Assembly: GCA_019459525.1 (NCBI GenBank)
Contig: JAIBEY010000068.1
Coordinates: 1 to 64,000, forward strand
Reading direction: 5' to 3'
Source: Prolixibacteraceae bacterium
GTDB lineage: Bacteria > Bacteroidota > Bacteroidia > Bacteroidales > Prolixibacteraceae
DNA: 64,000 nt
Under the pieces are notes generated by a model. The model had not been told where the DNA came from and made no database searches. It saw only the letters and a program-made list of their open reading frames with translations. This document shows, piece by piece, positions 34,858 to 42,122 of the stretch. The position numbers and the translations under genes are program-made. Position 1 is the stretch's first letter, and every line of letters starts with the position of its first letter.

Positions 34858-34909
34858 AACCACATAGGTCACATAGTTTTTTATTAAATTTCTGTGTGTC
34901 TATGTGGTT
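34858..34909. repeat. Palindrome between GH78-like and GH28 genes
   Basis: AACCACATAG (34858-34867) and its complement (34900-34909), 32-base loop containing a second partial copy CACATAG. It fills most of the 78-bp gap and could be a processing or attenuation site. Confidence 0.75.
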
Positions 34910-34918
34910 CATTTATAT

Positions 34919-37369
34919 TTATTTAATTGATTTGATTTCATATTCTCCCGGAAGTGCCTGAAAAATAACTTTCCCATTTTCATTCCGGAATTTGTTGTTT
35001 GGTTTTCCGTTCACGCTTACCTTCAGAGGATCGGCTGCCGGAACTGCTATTTCAGCAGTAGTTTTTTCAGGTACCAAAACATACAGACTGAAAGTTCCAT
35101 TGTCGTCTATTTTCCAATCGATCGAAATAGCTCCATAAGCTGTTGGCACAATTCCTTTGGCCCATTTCAGATCGCAGGGATTGGGTTTTACCGAGAAGGT
35201 TTTCCAGCCGGCAGAGACAGGTTCAGCGCCCAATACTTTTTGCGGAAGCAAAGCTGTTGGTCCGGAGCACCAGGCGTGTGAGCTTGTTGCTATTTCCCTG
35301 GGCCAGTTGGCGATGTCCCAGGCTTCGTGCCACCCTCCGTTGAATAGCGGTAATTTCATTTGCTCACCCCAGTATTTTCGGATGTAGTCGAGCGACCATT
35401 GCGGTTTTGCATCGAACATGGAATACAGCACATAATAGGCAAATGATTGTTCGCTGCTACGGTTATCGGCGGCCACTTTTTCAACCAGATTGGCTTTTTC
35501 TGCCGGATCGACCAAGCCGTAGAGCATGGCATAGACCTGCGTTTGCTGACTGCATTTTTTACTTCCGTAGCTGTCGAGGTAGAGTTCTTTTTCGGGCGAC
35601 CAAAGCCATTTTTTGATGTTTACTTTCAGTTCTTCGGCTTTTTTTGTCCACACATCAGCTTGTTGCTGGTCGCCGTTTATCGTTCCGGCGACCAAAGCAG
35701 CCTGGTTTAATGCGCCATAATAAAGGCAGTTCAGTCCGGTTATTTCGCCTTTCTGATCCATCGGATACGTGTCGGGGTGGTCGAGCACGATCCATCCCGG
35801 AACTTTCGAAAGCAATCCATGTTCTTTTCCAACAAGCGATTCCAGGTAGCCCATCAACTTTTTAAGGTTCGGGTAGATCTGGCGCAACAGATTGGCATTA
35901 CCGAAATACTGGTAATATTCATCCAACATGATCACGTATTCCAGCTCATAATCGACCAGGTAAGCCGAAGTGTTTTCGCCCAGCAACCAGTCGGTAGGGT
36001 AGCGCGAGCGGATGGAGCCGTCATCTTTCCAGCGTTGCGACCAGATACCCGACAAAATGTTGTAGTGCATCAGGTATTCGGAACTAAGTCCGAACGGATA
36101 ATAGGCGTACTTCTGCAAATAACGGCTGTCGCCGGCAATGTATTGGGTTTGTTCGCGCCAGGGAGTATCCATGTAAGTGTCTTGCGCGCAAAGCTTCAGG
36201 GTAAAAATGCCGGTTTCGTAAATTTTATTTAGTAATGGATCCGAACATTCAAAGCTACCTTCATCAGTATAATTGTAATGCTGGCTAACCGACGACACAC
36301 TTTTGAAAATCAGGCTGTCGCTGGCCGAAAGGCAGAGGTATCGAAACCCGCGCCAGGTCAGCGGGCTCCACGTTTGCAGTCCTTTTTTGCTGAGGTAACA
36401 ATCGGTATAATCGACTCGTTTTTTGTACAGGATGGTGCTGTCGGGCAAAACGCGTTCCGAGGTTCCCATTTCGAAACGCGCTCCGTCGTACTTCGAAAAT
36501 AGTTCGATGACTGGTGTTCCGGTGATTTCCTTTCCAAAGTCGTAAACGATTTTATCACCGGCAAACCAGTGTTTCACCGGATAAACTCTTTCGCGGAAAA
36601 GTGGAGGCCGGTTGATTTCGACGATGCTGTTCCAGGGAGCAAACGGTGGAATTCCCAATTTTTTGGCAGCTTGCCATTTTGAGTCATCGAACTCAGGTGC
36701 TTTCCAGTTTTCGGGCATTTTTCGGGCATCATATTTTTCGATAAAGCCAATCAGGTTTGGCCTGCGTTCTGCATTTCCGGTGCGCAGTTCAGTAGCGTTG
36801 TCCCAGGCTTCGGCTTTGGCAACTTTCCACGATTGATCGCTGGTGATTAGCTGAATGTTGTTTTTGTCGAAGGTCAGTTTTCCCTGAAAAAAGAAGCCGC
36901 CGCGTGCATTAATCCGGTGCGACATTCCGAGTCCAAAGTTGTACACCAGTGCCGAAATCGTGTTTTCCCCTTTCTGAAAATAGCCTGATAAATCGTATTG
37001 TTCATACACCTGATATTCCGGGTCGCAATTCGTGGGGCAACGCTCAACCAGCTTGCCGTTGATATATACATCGGCATACGAATAGGCCGAAATGAACGCT
37101 TTGGCTTCGGAGGGAACTTGCTTCAGCTCAATGGTTTTTCGAACCATCAGGTAATAGTTTTTCGGATTATCTTCGCCCGAATCCCAGATCCAGTTGGCTA
37201 CTGGTGTTTTACCATCCAACAGTTTCGAAGGTGCTGAAATAGTAGCTCCCGAGTTCACTTGTCCGAATGAAAGAAGAACTCCATTCCACAAAATAATACC
37301 GAGGAGAATACATCGTATTCGGTTGGTTTCAGGTTTAATCTTCATTTTTGTTTGTTCTGTTTTTAGCAT
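34919..37369 (-). CDS. GH78-like alpha-L-rhamnosidase (copy 1)
   Basis: The 816-residue protein has a signal peptide (the ATG eight codons in, at 37345, may be the true start). Beta-sandwich domains (about 45-390) include VANWIWDSGEDNPKNYYLMVRK. A six-hairpin barrel (about 400-720) has DTPWREQTQYIAGDSR, the region of the GH78 acid residues, then LDHPDTYPMD and SSHAWCSGPTALLPQ. A C-terminal beta-sandwich follows. GH78 enzymes remove terminal alpha-L-rhamnose from pectin-type or flavonoid glycans. A paralogue with the same layout lies at 51361-53766. It is exported and probably periplasmic. Confidence 0.85.
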   Translation of the reverse strand: MLKTEQTKMKIKPETNRIRCILLGIILWNGVLLSFGQVNSGATISAPSKLLDGKTPVANWIWDSGEDNPKNYYLMVRKTIELKQVPSEAKAFISAYSYADVYINGKLVERCPTNCDPEYQVYEQYDLSGYFQKGENTISALVYNFGLGMSHRINARGGFFFQGKLTFDKNNIQLITSDQSWKVAKAEAWDNATELRTGNAERRPNLIGFIEKYDARKMPENWKAPEFDDSKWQAAKKLGIPPFAPWNSIVEINRPPLFRERVYPVKHWFAGDKIVYDFGKEITGTPVIELFSKYDGARFEMGTSERVLPDSTILYKKRVDYTDCYLSKKGLQTWSPLTWRGFRYLCLSASDSLIFKSVSSVSQHYNYTDEGSFECSDPLLNKIYETGIFTLKLCAQDTYMDTPWREQTQYIAGDSRYLQKYAYYPFGLSSEYLMHYNILSGIWSQRWKDDGSIRSRYPTDWLLGENTSAYLVDYELEYVIMLDEYYQYFGNANLLRQIYPNLKKLMGYLESLVGKEHGLLSKVPGWIVLDHPDTYPMDQKGEITGLNCLYYGALNQAALVAGTINGDQQQADVWTKKAEELKVNIKKWLWSPEKELYLDSYGSKKCSQQTQVYAMLYGLVDPAEKANLVEKVAADNRSSEQSFAYYVLYSMFDAKPQWSLDYIRKYWGEQMKLPLFNGGWHEAWDIANWPREIATSSHAWCSGPTALLPQKVLGAEPVSAGWKTFSVKPNPCDLKWAKGIVPTAYGAISIDWKIDDNGTFSLYVLVPEKTTAEIAVPAADPLKVSVNGKPNNKFRNENGKVIFQALPGEYEIKSIK

Positions 37370-37384
37370 CGTAAGGTTTTAGTT

Positions 37385-38782
37385 TTACTTAATCTTCCAT
37401 TCATTTTCAATGTCTTCCAGCGATAAGCCTTTGGTTTCAGGAATTAATCTCAGAATGAAAGTAACCGGGATGCAACAAAGGGCAAAAACAAAGAATGTAA
37501 TTGCAGGTGACAAGGTTTCGAGCATCCATGGCACAACCTGACCAATAATTGCAGTACCGACCCATAACATCAGAGTGGCGATAGACATGGCTCTACCTCT
37601 CACGTTTGTTGGATATATTTCGGATAGAAGTACCCAGATGACAGGCCCAAAGCCAATTTCGAAAAAGGTGATGAAGGCGATGATACATCCAATTAGCAGA
37701 AACCCTTCGGTTTGTTTCAGCAGGAATAAAAGGCCAACGGCCAGCAATGAAAAAAACATTCCGGCAACGCCAATATTGAGCAGCTTTTTACGGCCATATT
37801 GATCGATTTTCCAGATGGCGAAACCGGTGGTCACTGCATTTACAATGCCAATGACTACTTGTCCGCCCAAGGCATCGCCCAGCTTCAGTCCAGCTTCTTC
37901 CATGATGCGTGGTCCGTAGTAGATAATGGCATTGATTCCGGTGAACTGTGATAGCAGTGCCAGTGCAATTCCGGCAAACATGGCGATGCGTATTCCCGGA
38001 CGAAACAATACGGCCCATGAGCCTTTTTCTTCTTTGGCCAATGTTTCTTTAATAGAGCTTAGTTCTTGTCGTGCGACCAGCGAACCGTTGATTTTGGCAA
38101 GAATAGCTTCTGCTTTGTCGTTGTTTCCTTTGGCTGCAAACCAACGTGGACTTTCGGGAACAAAGAACATGGCCAGAAAAAAGAAAATCGCAGGAATGGC
38201 TGAAGCTCCAAACATCGATCGCCATACTTCTGTTACAAAAACTTTATGCCATACTCCGCCATCCGAGAATAACCCGGGGCTGACACTTAGTTTCATTAAC
38301 CCGGCATTAGCTAGATAAGCGGCCACAATTCCCAGGCAAATGGCCAGTTGGTACAAAGCCACCATCCGGCCTCGAATTTTTGCCGGCGAAACTTCGGAAA
38401 TGTAAAGTGGCGAAAGCATGGAGGCAATTCCAATTCCCAGTCCGCCAACCAACCGGAAGATGATTAGTTCGGTATGTGAGCCGCACAGCGCGCAACCAAA
38501 GGCCGATGCGCAGAACAATAATCCGGAAACGATGAGCGATGCTTTTCGTCCGAAACGATCCGACATTTCTCCGGCCATCATTACCCCGAGGATACAGCCT
38601 ACCAGGGCAGAACTTACAAACCAGCCTTCCATCAGGGTCGATAAGGCGAATTGTTGTTTAACCAGGCTAATGGTTCCTGAAATTACGGCTGTATCGTAGC
38701 CGAACAGAAATCCTCCGAAAGCCGCGGTCAGTGCGATAAATATTAAATAGGAATTATTTTTTTGTTGGGTTGATTGAGTCAT
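37385..38782 (-). CDS. Sugar-porter (SP) family MFS transporter
   Basis: The 465-residue protein has 12 helices and the sugar-porter signatures GGFLFGYDTAVISGT near the start, DRFGRKAS, PLYISEVSPAKIRGR, PESPRW and the C-terminal PETKGLSLEDIE. It is related to XylE/GLUT-type proton-sugar symporters in the inner membrane. With the GH78 gene 15 bp upstream it likely imports the released monosaccharide (rhamnose, a hexose or pentose; not resolvable by eye). It sits directly next to the radical enzyme genes, suggesting their substrate derives from the imported sugar. Confidence 0.92.
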   Translation of the reverse strand: MTQSTQQKNNSYLIFIALTAAFGGFLFGYDTAVISGTISLVKQQFALSTLMEGWFVSSALVGCILGVMMAGEMSDRFGRKASLIVSGLLFCASAFGCALCGSHTELIIFRLVGGLGIGIASMLSPLYISEVSPAKIRGRMVALYQLAICLGIVAAYLANAGLMKLSVSPGLFSDGGVWHKVFVTEVWRSMFGASAIPAIFFFLAMFFVPESPRWFAAKGNNDKAEAILAKINGSLVARQELSSIKETLAKEEKGSWAVLFRPGIRIAMFAGIALALLSQFTGINAIIYYGPRIMEEAGLKLGDALGGQVVIGIVNAVTTGFAIWKIDQYGRKKLLNIGVAGMFFSLLAVGLLFLLKQTEGFLLIGCIIAFITFFEIGFGPVIWVLLSEIYPTNVRGRAMSIATLMLWVGTAIIGQVVPWMLETLSPAITFFVFALCCIPVTFILRLIPETKGLSLEDIENEWKIK

Positions 38783-38805
38783 AAAGTGATCGGGTTTTTA
38801 TTAAT

Positions 38806-38866
38806 TGTTACGGGTTACGGGTTGCGAGTTACGGGTTCTCGAAACACGCAACTTGCAACTCGTAAC
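38806..38866. repeat. Palindrome downstream of the second glycyl radical enzyme
   Basis: GTTACGGGTTGCGAGTT (38814-38830) and the complement of GTTACGAGTTGCAAGTT (38850-38866), 15 of 17 paired. A shorter GTTACGG copy precedes it. It may separate the radical-enzyme mRNA from the transporter gene. Confidence 0.75.
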
Positions 38867-38873
38867 ATTTTTT

Positions 38874-41030
38874 TCAGCTCTCGAGAATGCGTTCGACAAC
38901 CAGTTGCCTGAATTCAGGGGTTAACATCGAGAAATAGGCCGTGAAACCGGTTACACGAACTACCAGTTCAGGATATTTTGCCGGGTCTTTATGGGCATCC
39001 AGAATTTGGTCTTTGTCCATGATATTCACATTGATCAGTGTTCCTCCCAGTTCGAAATGGGTTTTGATGATGGAGCCAATCAATTGTGCCTGATCCTGTG
39101 TGGCCAGTGTGGGGTCGAGTTCCCATTGCATCGGGGCCGTGTTCCCAAATCCGGGCTGAATCTGGGCAACAGCACAGGCCAATGCCAATGACGCCCCGTC
39201 TTTCGAAAACCCGGGACACGGATTGGCACCGTGCGAAATCGGGGTTTTGCTTTTCCGTCCATTGGGTGTTGCGCCCACATGTTGACCAAAGCCAATGGTG
39301 TTTGCCCATGAAAAGAATCCGGGAATAAACGTGTGACGAAGTTCCGGATTGGATTCTTGGCGAACCAGTTGGGTAAATTCTTCACCTATCTTTTTTGCCC
39401 ATTGGTCGCCCAGTGAGTTTCCCTGTCCGTAGCGCGGACTGTTTTTCAACAATAGCCTGATTTTTTCGCCTTCAATGCCTTCAAAATCACTCTCCAAATG
39501 ATAGGTCACTTCTTCCCAGCTTGTTTTCTTTTCTTCTTCAATCCGGAGTTGAAGGGCAGCAAACGAATCGGCAACAATAGCCAGGCCTGCACCGTCGATA
39601 GCCAGATTGTAATATTCTGCGCCTCCGTCACTCACATCAAGTCCCCGTTCAAGCGGGCCATGACTAAGCAGGTTTAAGATCAATTCCGGTTCGTTGTATT
39701 TCTGGTATTTCAGTTGGTGACGGATTCCGTCAGCGGCTGTCCGAACTGCTTTAGCCAGATGTGGAGTGTAAATAGTCCACAAACGTTCGGTGGATGGTTT
39801 GTCTGATTTATCCTGCATCATTTCCTGATAGGCCACTTCAAAAACTTTGGCCATGTTCACTTTTACCAGGTCGTTCATGGTGTATTCAAGCCCCGGAAGC
39901 GACATCCAGTTGCACCCTACGGCAATACGTTGACGCGCCAGTTGAGCATCAAATCCGTTTTTCATGAAGCCTTCAACCAGTGCTTTGTCGCCCGAATAAC
40001 GAGGCCAGGCATTTTTATTTTTGATGAGGTAATACAACGATTTGTCGTACAATTCCTGATTCATTCCGTCGTGTACCCGAATGGTTAAGTTGATGGAACA
40101 GTTGGCTTTGTCGGCAGCATCCAGAATCAGAAATGAAATTTCAGATGTTTGGTCAATGCCATCTTTATTTGGGCCACCCAACTGCCAATAGATGGTATCA
40201 TTCAGCATGAAACAAGCCAGCATATAAACTGCTTTTTCGCGGTCGATGCGTCCTTCGGCAAGGTCTTTTTCGTAAAATGGGCGCAACATTTCGTCGATTT
40301 GTCCACCGGCACCATCACGGTTGTAGGTACGGGATGCCAGGTGATACCAGATGATCCACTGGATCGCTTCGCGCAGGGTTTGGGGCGCTTGGGAGACAAT
40401 GTTCCGGTTGGTCTCGGCCATCTCTTCCAGATTGGCTTTTAACTTCGGATCGGTTTCTTCCTGAATTCGTTGTTCAGTCAGGTCGATATGTCGTTCAATC
40501 CATCCCTGGATGCTTTTCACAACCTGCTCATGCGCATCGTAAAACTTAATCTGTTCGGGCGAGGTGTTTATTTTGCGGTAATGCTCAATTTTGTCGAGAA
40601 TTCCTTGCCAGCCGAGTGAAAGTCCGAGTTTATAATCAGGTGCAAAGTGAGCATCGTCGCCAATTCCGGCGATGATATCGTATTTTTCAATATTCTCTTT
40701 CAGGTGATCGAATGGATAATTGGGATTCCATTTGTTGGCCCGCATACGCGACATGAAATACACCCAGCGACCGGCAAATGCGTCGTTCGGATCAACATAA
40801 ACCGGATGTGAATCCATTAAGCTGCAAAAATTCTGAGTCCAGCCTTCCAGACCGTAAAACGATCCGTCGGGATGATTGGGAATACTTTTCCAGGCGTTGG
40901 CAGGTGGGAGAACCCGTCCGTAGTCGTCTTCATCCAGAAGTCCTTCTACTTCTATTTTTTCGCGGGTTTGGGCAAATTTGCGCGACCGAAGGTGGTCGAT
41001 CCGTGATTGATAACTAAATGAATTTTCCAT
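38874..41030 (-). CDS. Glycyl radical enzyme of unassigned class (Cys-Asn-Trp active site)
   Basis: The 718-residue protein has a PFL-like domain and an intact radical loop RVTGFTAYF (G695). The active-site loop IAVGCNWMSLPG places the thiyl cysteine at C373, but the residue two after it, glutamate in glycerol, propanediol, choline, isethionate and hydroxyproline enzymes, is tryptophan (W375). It is also short: 718 against about 780-850 residues. It does not have the adjacent double cysteine of pyruvate formate-lyase. A new substrate class is therefore likely. A dedicated activase lies 79 bp upstream, and the pair is embedded among sugar transporters and glycosidases. A sugar or sugar-acid substrate is inference. 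Confidence 0.85.
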   Translation of the reverse strand: MENSFSYQSRIDHLRSRKFAQTREKIEVEGLLDEDDYGRVLPPANAWKSIPNHPDGSFYGLEGWTQNFCSLMDSHPVYVDPNDAFAGRWVYFMSRMRANKWNPNYPFDHLKENIEKYDIIAGIGDDAHFAPDYKLGLSLGWQGILDKIEHYRKINTSPEQIKFYDAHEQVVKSIQGWIERHIDLTEQRIQEETDPKLKANLEEMAETNRNIVSQAPQTLREAIQWIIWYHLASRTYNRDGAGGQIDEMLRPFYEKDLAEGRIDREKAVYMLACFMLNDTIYWQLGGPNKDGIDQTSEISFLILDAADKANCSINLTIRVHDGMNQELYDKSLYYLIKNKNAWPRYSGDKALVEGFMKNGFDAQLARQRIAVGCNWMSLPGLEYTMNDLVKVNMAKVFEVAYQEMMQDKSDKPSTERLWTIYTPHLAKAVRTAADGIRHQLKYQKYNEPELILNLLSHGPLERGLDVSDGGAEYYNLAIDGAGLAIVADSFAALQLRIEEEKKTSWEEVTYHLESDFEGIEGEKIRLLLKNSPRYGQGNSLGDQWAKKIGEEFTQLVRQESNPELRHTFIPGFFSWANTIGFGQHVGATPNGRKSKTPISHGANPCPGFSKDGASLALACAVAQIQPGFGNTAPMQWELDPTLATQDQAQLIGSIIKTHFELGGTLINVNIMDKDQILDAHKDPAKYPELVVRVTGFTAYFSMLTPEFRQLVVERILES

Positions 41031-41062
41031 ATTTCGTTAATATTAAAATGTATCACTTTTTT

Positions 41063-41151
41063 AACCACAGAGATTACAGAGGGAAAAACAGAGTGGATAG
41101 AGTCTTGTCTTACTCAGTGTCCTCAGTTTGTCCTCCTTTTTCTCTGTGGTT
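41063..41151. repeat. Inverted repeat that reaches into the activase coding end
   Basis: AACCACAGAGA (41063-41073) and its complement (41141-41151), separated by partial CAGAG and CAGTGTCCTCAGT motifs. The right arm lies inside the activase gene, so that protein's last residues (about NHREKGGQTEDTE) come from repeat sequence. Confidence 0.7.
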
Positions 41152-42030
41152 TATGGTGTATTTTACAATCTCCTGAAACCGTTCCAGTCTTTCTTTCGAA
41201 AGGTCTTGCGTTTGCCCCATCGGATTTTTCAGTTTCAGATTGGTGTACTTACAGCTTGCCAATGTGTGGAATGGAAGCAATTCATAGTTCTTCACATTTT
41301 TAAGCGAAGCCACAAACGCTGCCATTGCCGAAATTTCCGCTTCATTATCGTTTATATCAGGAACAACAGGAGTTCGTATAAAATACGGAACCCCCGATGC
41401 GTCGAGCTTGTAAATGTTTTCAAGAATAGTGGTATTGTGTCTTCCTGTCCATTTTTGGTGAAGCGCGTTATCCATCATTTTTAAGTCAGCCAGAACCAGG
41501 TCGGTGAATGGAAGTACTTTCTCGTACTGCTTCCACGAAATGCTCAGGTTGGTATCGAGAGCGGTATGGATTCCTGCCTTTTTAAACAACGCCAATGTTT
41601 GCTTGGTAAACTCTGGCTGAAGCATGGGTTCTCCGCCTGAAATGGTGACCCCACCTCCGGAATTGCTAAAGAAAGGGAAATCCTGTTCAACCTCAGTAAA
41701 AACATCTTCGGGAGTAACTTCCCGACCGATTTTGTTGATGGCTTCGGCATAGCAAACCTGTAAACAGTCGAAGCAGGATGTACACAAGTTTTTCTGAAAG
41801 TCGGGTTTCCCATCTTTTAGAGAAAACGCTCCGGTTGGACACACTTCCGTACAGGAATTACATCCGATACATTTTTGCTGAATCCATTCCAGTTCCGGAT
41901 TCATACTCAGCGTTTCCGGATTGTGACACCAGCCGCAGTGCATGTTGCAGCCTTTCAGAAACACGGTTGACCGTATTCCCGGGCCATCGTGCAGCGACAT
42001 GCGTTGTATGGTTGTAATTCGTCCGATCAT
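41110..42030 (-). CDS. Glycyl-radical enzyme activase (radical SAM), partner of the 718-residue enzyme
   Basis: The 306-residue protein has a radical SAM motif C28, C32, C35 (CNMHCGWC). Two ferredoxin-type 4Fe-4S motifs follow (C54/C57/C60/C64 and C83/C86/C89/C93), as does SGGEP (131-135). The order and length match the activase at 11350. It lies 79 bp upstream of the unassigned glycyl radical enzyme and no other partner is near, so it should install that radical. Its C-terminal tail is encoded by a palindromic repeat (41063-41151) and is probably not functionally important. Confidence 0.93.
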   Translation of the reverse strand: MIGRITTIQRMSLHDGPGIRSTVFLKGCNMHCGWCHNPETLSMNPELEWIQQKCIGCNSCTEVCPTGAFSLKDGKPDFQKNLCTSCFDCLQVCYAEAINKIGREVTPEDVFTEVEQDFPFFSNSGGGVTISGGEPMLQPEFTKQTLALFKKAGIHTALDTNLSISWKQYEKVLPFTDLVLADLKMMDNALHQKWTGRHNTTILENIYKLDASGVPYFIRTPVVPDINDNEAEISAMAAFVASLKNVKNYELLPFHTLASCKYTNLKLKNPMGQTQDLSKERLERFQEIVKYTINHREKGGQTEDTE

Positions 42031-42045
42031 TTAATTTATTTCTAA

Positions 42046-42116
42046 TAAACACAAAGACATGAAGTCACAAAGAATTGATATTTAAATAATTTCGTGTCTT
42101 TGTGTCTTCGTGTTTA
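42046..42116. repeat. Imperfect palindrome (TAAACACnAAGACA type)
   Basis: TAAACACAAAGACATGAAGTCACAAAG on one side and the complement of TAAACACGAAGACACAAAGACACG on the other. A near-identical element occurs at 47305-47374 in this locus. It lies between a GH38-like gene and the activase. Confidence 0.75.
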
Positions 42117-42122
42117 GGTTAT

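Noticed and set aside
35143-36232. Plus-strand frames opposite the GH78-like gene
   Set aside because: They are antisense shadows of a strongly coding minus-strand gene with recognisable domains and have no features of their own.
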